This document shows positions 1-8,190 of a DNA stretch of 64,000 nucleotides, piece after piece (within the stretch, counting starts at the first letter, position 1; each line of letters opens with the position of its first letter). The notes under the pieces are model-generated. The model was given only the letters and a program-made list of their open reading frames with translations. It made no database searches and had not been told where the DNA came from. Source of the stretch: Achromobacter seleniivolatilans (GTDB taxonomy: Bacteria > Pseudomonadota > Gammaproteobacteria > Burkholderiales > Burkholderiaceae_B); contig NZ_CP132976.1 of the NCBI RefSeq assembly GCF_030864005.1, positions 2,790,001 through 2,854,000 of the forward strand, given 5' to 3'. A program made the translations under genes and the position numbers.

Positions 1-58
1 GCATCAACCGCAGCGCAATGCCACCACGCCAGCGCGCCGGACACAGGTGGCTGCTCAT
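1..58 (-). CDS. 5' end of the next pilus-operon gene (cut by window edge)
   Basis: An ATG at 58-56 overlaps the pilS stop codon as ATGA, the coupling used elsewhere in this operon. Nineteen codons are visible before the window ends, reading MSSHLCPARWRGGIALRLM, which could begin a signal peptide. In R64-type pilus operons pilS is followed by a lytic transglycosylase (PilT), a prepilin peptidase (PilU) and a minor tip pilin (PilV). Too little is visible to decide which this is. Confidence 0.5.
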   Translation of the reverse strand, partial: MSSHLCPARWRGGIALRLM

Positions 59-672
59 CGGGCGGTAAACACAAAGGTGTTGACGTCTCCGTGGCCGCAT
101 TGCGCCTGGGCTAGCGCGGCGCGATAGAGAACGCGGGGCGTGGCTATCGAGTCTTTGACCAGCTTGGCGCCGCTGGCGCCATCAATCGAAATCGATTCAG
201 ACACCCGCTGCAATACCGAAGCCAACGATGGACAGGCAGCCTGGCTAACATTGGTGAGCGTGACGGTAAAAGCGGCGCCCAAACCTGCCCCATCAAAAGC
301 GGCCGGCGCAACTTCGACAATACCGTTGCGCCCCGAACCCGATCCGCCCAAACCGTGCGCGATAGTGGCCGACGCGCCGGAACCCTGTACCGACAACACG
401 CTTGAATCGCGCAATGCGTTGGCCATGGCGCCGGTATCGAGGCCAGCGTATGGCGTGATGCCGCCCCCTTGCGCATTGATCTTCATGCTGGCAATAAAGC
501 GCTGCAGTTCTTCGCCTACTTTGGGCACCTTGTTTTCGATGACGTAGCCGCCAATTGCCGGGATGCCAACAATCGCAATCAGCAAGACGATCGCCGTGAC
601 AATGGATACCTCCATCAGTGAAAAACCTTGTTGGCGCATGGCGCCGAATCGACCCCTGTCGAACCTCTGCAT
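55..672 (-). CDS. pilS: Type IVb major pilin (PilS-like prepilin)
   Basis: This 205-residue protein has a short basic leader followed by the class III cleavage site GFSLMEV, with cleavage expected between G and F and the conserved glutamate at mature position +5. A 20-residue hydrophobic helix follows (VSIVTAIVLLIAIVGIPAIG), then a Gly/Ala/Ser-rich globular domain. Two cysteines near the C-terminal part (AACPS and AQCGH) could form the D-region disulfide of type IVb pilins. The start is set by a strong AGGAGG seven bases upstream. It lies last of the fully visible genes of a pilL-N-O-P-Q-R-S operon, which supports the role of main fibre subunit. The pilin type was judged from the leader and the context, not by alignment. 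Confidence 0.85.
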   Translation of the reverse strand: MQRFDRGRFGAMRQQGFSLMEVSIVTAIVLLIAIVGIPAIGGYVIENKVPKVGEELQRFIASMKINAQGGGITPYAGLDTGAMANALRDSSVLSVQGSGASATIAHGLGGSGSGRNGIVEVAPAAFDGAGLGAAFTVTLTNVSQAACPSLASVLQRVSESISIDGASGAKLVKDSIATPRVLYRAALAQAQCGHGDVNTFVFTAR

Positions 673-750
673 CGTTACCTCCTGCTGAAAGCAATCAAGG
701 ATTGGTGGATATGCCTTGCAACGTCGTTTTCGAGCCGTAAGGTCCGGCTA

Positions 751-1881
751 CTACTGGTTTGCATAAAAATTTGTGAGTGATTGACGCAGTTCGTTGATCA
801 CGCCGTAGTGCCAGAGCGTGATTCCCAACACGGTCGCAAGCGACGCAATCAGCAACGTCCAGCGCAATGTGGACGCCTGGCGCAACACCCGAACCAGCAG
901 CCGCTCTTCAACCCGCAAGCGCACTCGGGCCAGTCCCGTCTCCAGCCCCGAGGCGTCCATCATGTCGGCCATAAACCACCACGTTTCGGCATCGAGCAGG
1001 CCCGTATTGAAGAGTTCGGGCCCCGCCACACCGGCATCGGTCCGATCCAACATCGTCTGCAAATGCCCACGCAGCCAGGGCTGCGCTCCGCGGCACTGCA
1101 CGGACAACGCTCTGCGCAATCGCGTGTCGGCCGCACCATGTTCACGCACCAGCACAGCCAGCAGGGACAGGAATTGAATGGCCTGAAAATCTCTGTACAG
1201 GCGCCAGATCAACCAGCTATCCAATCTGTCGCGCCACGGCCCCGTCAAATTGGCCAACGACCATTGGCCAAGCAGCGCCAGACCCACCGTTGATACCAGC
1301 CACAAGACCAACCATTCGCGAACATATCCGGCCAGTGCAAACAACCCTTGCGTCAGTCGCCCGTAGTCTTCGGCAGGCACCGTCTGGAATACGCTTTGCA
1401 AGCGGGGCACGCTGAAAAAGGGAATGGCGCACAGCAAGGCGAAGGCCACCAGCGCGGCGACCATACCCGTCGCGGCTGCGGTCATCACAGCCATGCGGGC
1501 ATCTGCCGCCAGACGAACGGCGCGCGCGATGTCTTTGAGGGCAGCGGGCAAATCGCCACCCTCTTCCTGGACGCAGGCAAGCAGCAGACAGTCTCTGGCT
1601 GGCAATGTGGAGGCCCATGCTCCGCCCAGGTCTCCGCCAGCCTCCAGATAAGACAATGCCCAGTGCCGAGACAAGCGGCCGCGTACAGTGCCTGGCCCAT
1701 AACGGCGCGCATCGTCTTCGAAGATGTCACGCAGGCTTTTTCGGCCTTGCGTCCCTTCGACCAGATCCGCCAGATATTCGTAGTAGTCCGCCCTGCGGGA
1801 ACGGAAACGCCAAGCATCCAGCATCAGGCCATAACCGCCTGCCGAAAACCAGGAAGAAAGCGCCAGACGCCATTCAGTCAT
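751..1881 (-). CDS. pilR: Type IVb pilus inner-membrane platform protein PilR
   Basis: This 376-residue protein has the PilC/GspF layout: two cytoplasmic helical domains separated by hydrophobic segments (about residues 140-170 and 205-235), and a final membrane helix near the C-terminus (TLRWTLLIASLATVLGITLW). It would form the inner-membrane platform that the assembly ATPase turns. The ATG at 1881 overlaps the end of pilQ by eight bases, so the two are probably translationally coupled. The next gene, pilS, follows after 78 bases with its own strong ribosome binding site, which fits the need for more pilin than platform protein. Confidence 0.85.
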   Translation of the reverse strand: MTEWRLALSSWFSAGGYGLMLDAWRFRSRRADYYEYLADLVEGTQGRKSLRDIFEDDARRYGPGTVRGRLSRHWALSYLEAGGDLGGAWASTLPARDCLLLACVQEEGGDLPAALKDIARAVRLAADARMAVMTAAATGMVAALVAFALLCAIPFFSVPRLQSVFQTVPAEDYGRLTQGLFALAGYVREWLVLWLVSTVGLALLGQWSLANLTGPWRDRLDSWLIWRLYRDFQAIQFLSLLAVLVREHGAADTRLRRALSVQCRGAQPWLRGHLQTMLDRTDAGVAGPELFNTGLLDAETWWFMADMMDASGLETGLARVRLRVEERLLVRVLRQASTLRWTLLIASLATVLGITLWHYGVINELRQSLTNFYANQ

Positions 1882-3595
1882 GATCGCCCCGTTGCGGTGT
1901 TGCGCCCGACCCGCTGGGCGTAGCAAGCAGATCAAACCGCTGTAGCAAGACCCTTGGGTCGAGTTCTCCTTGGTTGACTTTGTAGAGCGCGCCGTCGAGC
2001 GCTCGCTTTCCACGCTGGCTGACATCGCGCCAAGTCTCCGGGCCTGCCGAGTCGACGTGTCGTTTCAGGGCCAGGTTGTCACGTTCGCGCACGCGCTCAT
2101 GAAAACCTTCCACCCTGTCCGGCTCGATCATTTCAGCGGCGACGCTGCGCCCTGCGATTCCATTCAACGCGGTGAGTTGCGGGCGTCTGCATTCAACGCA
2201 ACCTGCCGCATTTGTGACGCGCAAAGCGTCAAGCTCCAAACCATAAACCTGCTGCATACGCTGCACCCATGGCTGCCATTCGGCGGCATCAAATGTGCGA
2301 TGCCCGCTAGGCATTCGCCACAGGCTGTCTACGGGCAATGCACAGCGGGCACACAGGCGTGGCAACAGCGTCTGATAGACGAGCAGCTTCAGCACTCCTG
2401 GCGCCGCCAGGAAATCGCGCGATACGCCGATGGCATCTGAAGCCAGCCGCTCAGGAATCATCGCTGCCGAACCCGCGTGCGTGGTCGTGTAGAGACTGAT
2501 GCCCGAGCTTGCCAGGTCCATGAATGCGCGGCCGGTATTGACGTCGCGGATTTCACCGACCAACAAATCATTCATAGCTGACCGTTTGATGGTTTTCAGT
2601 TTGGCGTCGAAAGCAGGCCAGGCCGAACCCGCCAACGCGCTGCCCAGCGTGTTTTGCAGTGCATTGCCTATGATGTATTCAACGGGGTCTTCGAGCGTAA
2701 TCACTTTGCGGGTGGCAGCAATGCCCCGCATCAGCGTCGCGATCGTAGTGGACTTTCCCGACCCCACAACACCAGCCAGCACAATGGCGCCGCCCTCACG
2801 CTCTCGAGCTCGCAATAAAGTGGATATCTGTTCAGGAAAATAACCCAGCGCATGCAGATCGCCACCAGCCGTGGCGTCCAGGCGCAGGATGCGCAAGCAC
2901 ACGGATGGGCCCATGTCAGTAGCCAAAGAGGCCCAGCGCAATACGACAGGAATGCCGTCCAAATCGAGCGCGATCCGACCTTGCTGCTCAAGCGCCGGAT
3001 CAAATACAGCGCCATTGCCGCCGCGCACATCCATCCAGGCCACGGCTAACACTTCCAGTAGCGTGGCATTGGATAAACCGGTGAATTTTTCGGTGCTGAC
3101 GTATTCGCCATTGATGGTGTAGCGGATCTCGCAGGCGCCGCGACGTTGGTTTACGTTGACGTGTATATCGCTTGCCCCCTGCGCCACACCCCAGCGCACG
3201 ATGTCCAGAAACAACGCGGCCAGCGCGGAACGGCGGTCGGCCTGCACGGACCCGCCCTGCCCGCCCAAACCCTGCGCCGTCAATTGTTCGCGCGCAATCA
3301 TCAGCAGCAACGCGGCCGGTAACGCGTACCGCGACGGTTGCGCCAGTCTGTAGCCTTTGGCCCGCACCATGCGCTCGACTTCGTCAATCGCATCTCCCTG
3401 GATGTATTTCTGGACTGCGAAGATAGCGGCCTGGCCATTTGCCAGAAGCACGGGGCACAAACGCCCTGCCAGGGCGGCAAGATCGAACTCCCGGCCCAGT
3501 GCGCAGACAAATGCGGGCTGCAACTGGGAGATATCCTGCGCCGTACGAAGCTCGGGTGCGGACGTCTTGCGATCCACCGCAGATTGCCGGGTCAT
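1874..3595 (-). CDS. pilQ: Type IVb pilus assembly ATPase PilQ (GspE/VirB11 family)
   Basis: This is a 573-residue secretion ATPase that powers pilus extension at the inner membrane. The core shows the N2-type motif SDIHV (about residue 142), a Walker A GVVGSGKST (about 275-283), an Asp box ITLEDPVEY (about 299), a Walker B region LLVGEIRD, and a tetracysteine zinc-binding pair CARC and CVEC in the C-terminal part. The start is the ATG at 3595, which overlaps the pilP stop as ATGA. The open frame extends upstream but is only the shadow of pilP. Its role as the R64 PilQ counterpart is supported by gene order. In R64 nomenclature PilQ is the ATPase, not the secretin. Confidence 0.9.
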   Translation of the reverse strand: MTRQSAVDRKTSAPELRTAQDISQLQPAFVCALGREFDLAALAGRLCPVLLANGQAAIFAVQKYIQGDAIDEVERMVRAKGYRLAQPSRYALPAALLLMIAREQLTAQGLGGQGGSVQADRRSALAALFLDIVRWGVAQGASDIHVNVNQRRGACEIRYTINGEYVSTEKFTGLSNATLLEVLAVAWMDVRGGNGAVFDPALEQQGRIALDLDGIPVVLRWASLATDMGPSVCLRILRLDATAGGDLHALGYFPEQISTLLRAREREGGAIVLAGVVGSGKSTTIATLMRGIAATRKVITLEDPVEYIIGNALQNTLGSALAGSAWPAFDAKLKTIKRSAMNDLLVGEIRDVNTGRAFMDLASSGISLYTTTHAGSAAMIPERLASDAIGVSRDFLAAPGVLKLLVYQTLLPRLCARCALPVDSLWRMPSGHRTFDAAEWQPWVQRMQQVYGLELDALRVTNAAGCVECRRPQLTALNGIAGRSVAAEMIEPDRVEGFHERVRERDNLALKRHVDSAGPETWRDVSQRGKRALDGALYKVNQGELDPRVLLQRFDLLATPSGSGATPQRGDHD

Positions 3596-4086
3596 GGATG
3601 ATTCCCTCCCGCATCCATGCAGCCAGTGTGGTCCTGCTCTGCCCCACGCAGACGGACGCACGCGCCGTCGATGGCAAGCAGCCTGTACACGCCGGCCGTG
3701 ACCGCCCCCGCGATAGGCTCCTGGCGGCCCGCTTGATAACGAAGCAACGTGCCATTGACGATCAGATCGACCTTGAGCCGGCTGGAAATACCGAATATCG
3801 CCACCACGCGTATATCGGCGGGCGGCCGCAGTGCGGAAACTTTCTGCCCCAAAGAATCCAAACCCGGTCGGCAAATTCCAGGCACCCGGCAATCCGCCAA
3901 GGCAGCAGCCGCATCGGCGCGCAACAACGTACGCACGGTCTCCACTTCCGGCCATGCATGGGCATCGTCCTGCGGCATCGCAGATTCCTCTGCCGGCGTA
4001 TTGGCCGCATACGCCAACAACGCCAGGCTAAAGACCGCTCGCCCGCCGACTGCGCCGCAAAGCGCGAAGAATTTAGTCTTGTTCAT
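3592..4086 (-). CDS. pilP: Type IVb pilus protein PilP
   Basis: This small 164-residue protein begins MNKTKFFALCG and has an N-terminal hydrophobic segment (AVFSLALLAYAANTPA), so it is probably exported or membrane-anchored. The rest is periplasmic, with the pattern DIRVVAIFGISSRLKVDLIVNG that resembles the PilP beta-domain of the R64 family. Its start overlaps pilO by 14 bases and its stop overlaps pilQ. PilP of this family is thought to help join the inner-membrane complex to the secretin. The identification rests mainly on size, topology and operon position. Confidence 0.7.
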   Translation of the reverse strand: MNKTKFFALCGAVGGRAVFSLALLAYAANTPAEESAMPQDDAHAWPEVETVRTLLRADAAAALADCRVPGICRPGLDSLGQKVSALRPPADIRVVAIFGISSRLKVDLIVNGTLLRYQAGRQEPIAGAVTAGVYRLLAIDGACVRLRGAEQDHTGCMDAGGNHP

Positions 4087-5413
4087 ACAGATCCCCGTCC
4101 AACTCAGCGACCAACACGCTGGCAATCAAACCAGGCCGCAATTGCGCCTGCACATCCAGCACAAGGCGCGACCATCGGGCGGCCAGGATCGGGCCCGGCA
4201 ATAGCATCAACGAACGCAATGGTCCGTGCACACGCAATGCACGCCGCCGCACTATGCGTGGCTCTGGCTGCGCAGAGTCTGTTACCCCGGAAAGCGATGC
4301 GCCAGTAGCCGACAACGGCACCGCAGGCGCCAGCGCCAGCGAAGCAAAAGCTGGCCGCAGTTGCTGCAGGCCGGCGACCAATTCGGTATCTACCCGCAGC
4401 CGGCCGGGAAGATTCAAGTCCGCCAATGGAACACCGTCTGACGCAACGCGCCAGGACAGCGAGGCCTCATCCAAGGGATTGAAAGACACCTGCCAACCCG
4501 CAGGAAGGCGAAGATATAGTTGATGATTCGTCGCCATTGAATGCGCACGGGCATATGCAGCCGAACAGTTCCAACCCGACCTATCCGCATCGCATTGGGC
4601 ACGACGCAACGCCCAGCCCTGGACCTGAATAGGAAGCTTGCCCAGGCTGCGCAGCAGACGAGGCAACTCGGCAGGGGAATGCACAACCGTATCCCGCAGC
4701 ATCACCTGGTAGGGATTCGCCCGGCTCACATCACCTGATGATGGCAGCACTGCAACGGGCGGGCTTGAGCGCACGAGCGGCGCCAACCCATTCCACAATG
4801 GTGGCGCAACCGCGGACAGCCCCAAACATGCCAGGAACATACGCGGCGCAAGCGGCAATGCGGCCCAGCGAGACGGCAACCCCACCAACCGGGCGTCAGG
4901 GTCCACCGCCTGAAGCAACGCGGCCCAAGTTTCATTGGCATCATGCTCTTGTAATTCTGGCCGCTGCGCACCCAACAACGCCTGCGCGCGCAGTGCTTCA
5001 TCCTGTGATGTGAACACCTTGTCCGTCTGCGACAAAACGGTGCCGTCAATCGCCCCTACCCACCAATAGCGCCCGTCCGGCAGGCGGATCAGGCTACGCC
5101 CACCCGACGGATACAACACCGCGTACAGCTGTGCAGCAGCTTGAATATGGGCCCCGGCGCCGCCAAGCGGACGATGACGCCATCCAGAGCGCACACGCCC
5201 GTATCCGGCGACCATGGCCAGCGAACCACCCATGACGTAATGCGTGGCCTTCAACCGCCGCCCGCGCTTTTGCGCCAGACCCGCAGCGTTCGAGCCGATA
5301 AGCACCTGCCAACGCAGGCCGAACGCCAACGTGCGCATTGCGCCGGGGTGCACTGCGCCGGGGGGCAATGCACCAGCGCACTTGATCAAGAGCAGATAAG
5401 GAGCTCGATGCAT
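4073..5413 (-). CDS. pilO: Type IVb pilus protein PilO
   Basis: This 446-residue protein sits between the secretin gene and pilP, as PilO does in R64-type operons. The N-terminal third looks like a soluble cytoplasmic domain (GGRSLIRLPDGRYWWVGAIDG). One hydrophobic segment in the middle (about 165-185, APRMFLACLGLSAVAPPLW) is the likely single membrane crossing, followed by a long periplasmic region. This matches the PilO/PilN-like assembly component that links platform and outer-membrane channel. The gene starts nine bases after the secretin gene, with AGGAC as ribosome binding site. Family assignment is by position and topology rather than by a catalytic motif. Confidence 0.72.
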   Translation of the reverse strand: MHRAPYLLLIKCAGALPPGAVHPGAMRTLAFGLRWQVLIGSNAAGLAQKRGRRLKATHYVMGGSLAMVAGYGRVRSGWRHRPLGGAGAHIQAAAQLYAVLYPSGGRSLIRLPDGRYWWVGAIDGTVLSQTDKVFTSQDEALRAQALLGAQRPELQEHDANETWAALLQAVDPDARLVGLPSRWAALPLAPRMFLACLGLSAVAPPLWNGLAPLVRSSPPVAVLPSSGDVSRANPYQVMLRDTVVHSPAELPRLLRSLGKLPIQVQGWALRRAQCDADRSGWNCSAAYARAHSMATNHQLYLRLPAGWQVSFNPLDEASLSWRVASDGVPLADLNLPGRLRVDTELVAGLQQLRPAFASLALAPAVPLSATGASLSGVTDSAQPEPRIVRRRALRVHGPLRSLMLLPGPILAARWSRLVLDVQAQLRPGLIASVLVAELDGDLYEQD

Positions 5414-5422
5414 GACGTGTCC

Positions 5423-7024
5423 TTAGTACCCTTCTTCGACCTGAGCCGTGACCAGGACCAGCGTCGTCTCGCGTTCGGACACCGCGCTATCTTGACCACC
5501 CGCAATCAAAGGCAGACCAGGCGCCACGCGCTGGCGATCATGCTGATCCTGGCTACGATCGAACCCTGACACGATGACAGGCTGGCCCGGGCGCAGCTCA
5601 AGCTGCTGCACCGTGCCGTTGCCATCAATCGTGATCTGCTGCACTTGCACTTGATTGCCGCGTTCACCAAAGGTGATGGTTTTCAAGGGCTGCGCCACCG
5701 CATTGTCATAAGCGATGGATAGCAAGATCTGGCCGTCTTCCTGGATATCCGGCAGCAGGGTCAGGAACGACCCGACCGTTTCATCTTTCTGACTGATGGA
5801 CACGGCGGGCAAGGAGCCATTGGCGCCGCCCGCAGTAGTGCCTGGGACGGCTGTGCTTTGCACCCGGTCGATATAGGAAAACGTAGTTCTGACCGCATGC
5901 GTGACCGGACGCCGGTTCAAGGTCAGAACGGGGACTTTTCTGTGACGCACGATTGCGCCCATTGTGCTTAAGGCGGACACGATGGCCTGCGAGCCCTGGA
6001 AAGGCCCCCGGCCCGTAATCGCATTGAATGCACCGGCGCCCGTCACGGATGCAGGCGCCGCGGCAAAACCCAATGACGCGCCTGCCGCCGAATAAAGCGC
6101 GTTCCAGTCCATGCCGCCCGAGGCCGAGTCCTTGGCAATCACGGTGATTTCTTCAAAGACAAGGCGTACCCGGCGTGTCAACGCCTTGTTCTGCCGGTCC
6201 AGATAATGCGCGACGCGGTCCAGCGCATCGGGAGTATCGGTGACCACCAGGACCGAGGCGCCATCGACCGCTTCCGCAATCACGCCTGAGCGAGTCAGGA
6301 AAGGCATTACGTTGGCGCGCAAAATGGCCAGCGCATTGTGCTCTTTTGCTGACAAGGCGGTGTTGGACGTGCTTTCGAAACCCTCGGAGCTGGCGCCGCC
6401 TGAACGGCCCAAGCGCACATCGACCTTACTGGTAAGGGATAGCGCCCGCACGTCGAACGCGCGGGTTTCGGTTCGGTAGAAGTCCAATACGCCTTTCTCA
6501 TAGCGCCACTGCACCGAAAACCGAGCCGCCAGCATATCCAACAGATTGGCAAGCGGCTGAGGGCCGCTGCGCACTTCATGCCGCGCCGGAGCAGCGACTG
6601 CCAATACGCCTTGGACGGCCAAACGAGGCAAGAACAATTCCAACGGCAGCAAGGCATCTGGCCGCACGCGCACCGGGATGCCAGTCGCCGCAGTAAGACG
6701 CTGCGCAAGCGCAGGCAAATCAGCCTCATCAGCCAACATTAACGTGGTGTGCACGTTTGCGCGCAGAGCGGCTGGCAGCGAGACCTCTCGCGCCAAAGGC
6801 TGCGGCTTACCGGCGATCCAAGGCGCCGTGACCTCTTGCGCCGCGATACGCGCCTGTCGATCAGCCAACCCATTGGCGAACGCCTGATGATGGTCCGTGA
6901 TATTGGCATGCTGGCTGCTTGCCGCAAGGCGCAAATCAGCAGCCCGTTGCGAGGCGGCGCAACCGCCCAGCAAGCCGCACACGGCCACACATACGACGAT
7001 GGACGGTAGACAGTGGATAGTCAT
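5423..7024 (-). CDS. pilN: Type IVb pilus secretin PilN (outer-membrane lipoprotein)
   Basis: The 533-residue product begins with a lipoprotein signal peptide ending GLLGGC, so it should be anchored to the outer membrane. The C-terminal half has the secretin pattern: a long beta-rich region with VPVLTLNRRPVTHAVRTTFSY, then ETVGSFLTLLPDIQEDGQI, then the end region with ERETTLVLVTAQV. It would form the gated ring through which the pilus leaves the cell. The ATG at 7024 overlaps the stop of the upstream gene as ATGA. PilN of R64 and BfpB of EPEC are the functional models. Confidence 0.88.
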   Translation of the reverse strand: MTIHCLPSIVVCVAVCGLLGGCAASQRAADLRLAASSQHANITDHHQAFANGLADRQARIAAQEVTAPWIAGKPQPLAREVSLPAALRANVHTTLMLADEADLPALAQRLTAATGIPVRVRPDALLPLELFLPRLAVQGVLAVAAPARHEVRSGPQPLANLLDMLAARFSVQWRYEKGVLDFYRTETRAFDVRALSLTSKVDVRLGRSGGASSEGFESTSNTALSAKEHNALAILRANVMPFLTRSGVIAEAVDGASVLVVTDTPDALDRVAHYLDRQNKALTRRVRLVFEEITVIAKDSASGGMDWNALYSAAGASLGFAAAPASVTGAGAFNAITGRGPFQGSQAIVSALSTMGAIVRHRKVPVLTLNRRPVTHAVRTTFSYIDRVQSTAVPGTTAGGANGSLPAVSISQKDETVGSFLTLLPDIQEDGQILLSIAYDNAVAQPLKTITFGERGNQVQVQQITIDGNGTVQQLELRPGQPVIVSGFDRSQDQHDRQRVAPGLPLIAGGQDSAVSERETTLVLVTAQVEEGY

Positions 7025-7968
7025 GCACCTGCCCTCCATGGTGACGCCGCCCGTGAACACGGCTGAGCCAGAGGCACCACGCGCAGCACCTGATTGCCAT
7101 AAAAACAAGGCTGCAAAGGCTTGTCCGCCAATTCAGTTGCGGCGAGCAGTTCACGCACAGCCGACTTGAAGTCTCCGGAAAACTCGGCTGTGGCCGAGAG
7201 CGGGATGTCGACATCCACGGCCCAATGCTGGGCCTCAAACGTCCAACCCGAACCAGCCGCCCAACGCGCCAGAACCGCGCGCAGCGTGGTGTCTGGCGGG
7301 GCCGCAAGAAACAGCCGGGCCGAGGGCGTGACAAGCGTTGGCGTCGCAATTTGCGGAACCGGCAAACCTGAGTCTCCTTTCTGGGGCAACCCCACATTGA
7401 CCGGCATAGGCCTCGCGGTATCAGGCGAAGCTTTTGCAGCCGCCGCGTCGCCTGCGGCGGGGGCAACAACACCTGCCGCAGCGCCATCAGCCGCCAATGG
7501 GCCGTCAGCCGCCAGCCGCCCCACGCCCAACGCCGTTGCTACGGCGGGTTGCCCCTGCTCTTGCGTCACAGCCGCGGGTTGCGCCACGCCTGCGGTAGCG
7601 GCCTCGCCTTCGCGCCGTGCGCGGGCAGCGAGGCGCCCGCCGCGAAACAACAACCCGCCCCATGCGCCCGTCACCACCACGTAGGGTTCGCGGCGCGTAT
7701 AAGGCAAGGCATGCTCGCCATCGGCCCGCAAGCCGAAAATAGCGGGCAGGCGTTGGCCCGGCGCGAATTGCAGCCAGACCTCGCGGCCGTCGTCAAAGAC
7801 CTGCATGGGCGCGACGGCCTGATCACCCGACAACTGCCAGTCAAAGCGAAAGCCCTGCGCCGCAGGCCCAGCGCCCTGCCAGGATGACCCGGCAACACGA
7901 TAGGCGGGCCAGCTTGTGCAAGCAGCCAGGCAGGACAGGCCTGCCGCCAGGAAGAAGATTCGAACCAT
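7021..7968 (-). CDS. pilL: PilL/TcpQ-type pilus lipoprotein with VirB9-like N-terminal part
   Basis: This 315-residue protein has a lipoprotein signal (LSCLAAC, cysteine at residue 17). Residues about 38-85 read FRFDWQLSGDQ, VFDDGREVWLQF and LPAIF, which resembles the N-terminal domain of VirB9/TrbG/CagX proteins. A low-complexity Ala/Gly/Pro linker covers about 115-195. The last 100 residues (TLRAVLARWAAGSGWTFEAQ and onward) match the TcpQ C-terminal domain found in PilL and TcpQ, which assists the secretin. It is the first visible gene of the operon and overlaps pilN by four bases. The VirB9 resemblance is from pattern only and needs a profile search. Confidence 0.72.
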   Translation of the reverse strand: MVRIFFLAAGLSCLAACTSWPAYRVAGSSWQGAGPAAQGFRFDWQLSGDQAVAPMQVFDDGREVWLQFAPGQRLPAIFGLRADGEHALPYTRREPYVVVTGAWGGLLFRGGRLAARARREGEAATAGVAQPAAVTQEQGQPAVATALGVGRLAADGPLAADGAAAGVVAPAAGDAAAAKASPDTARPMPVNVGLPQKGDSGLPVPQIATPTLVTPSARLFLAAPPDTTLRAVLARWAAGSGWTFEAQHWAVDVDIPLSATAEFSGDFKSAVRELLAATELADKPLQPCFYGNQVLRVVPLAQPCSRAASPWRAGA

Positions 7969-8114
7969 GCCTCACCGCAATCGATAGGCGTACCCGAAGC
8001 AGTACGCAGTAACGGCATGGTGGATGGCACGGCGTTGCACCGCCAGACTGGCATGTACGCATGGATGCTTTGATCCCGCCCCGGCGGATACGGCCACTGC
8101 TGGGCGTGCGGACG

Positions 8115-8146
8115 AAAAAAAACCCGATCACCAGGATCGGGTTTTT
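8115..8146 (-). terminator. Intrinsic terminator after the solute-binding protein gene
   Basis: A nine-base-pair stem AACCCGATC/GATCGGGTT with a five-base loop lies 45 bases downstream of the solute-binding protein gene. On the minus strand it is followed by eight U residues. On the plus strand it also ends in U5, so it could act in both directions. The rest of the 7969-8190 gap shows no gene. Confidence 0.85.
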
Positions 8147-8190
8147 GCGTGGGACCGGCAGCGCATCAGCGCTGTTCAGTCCTGGAACGA

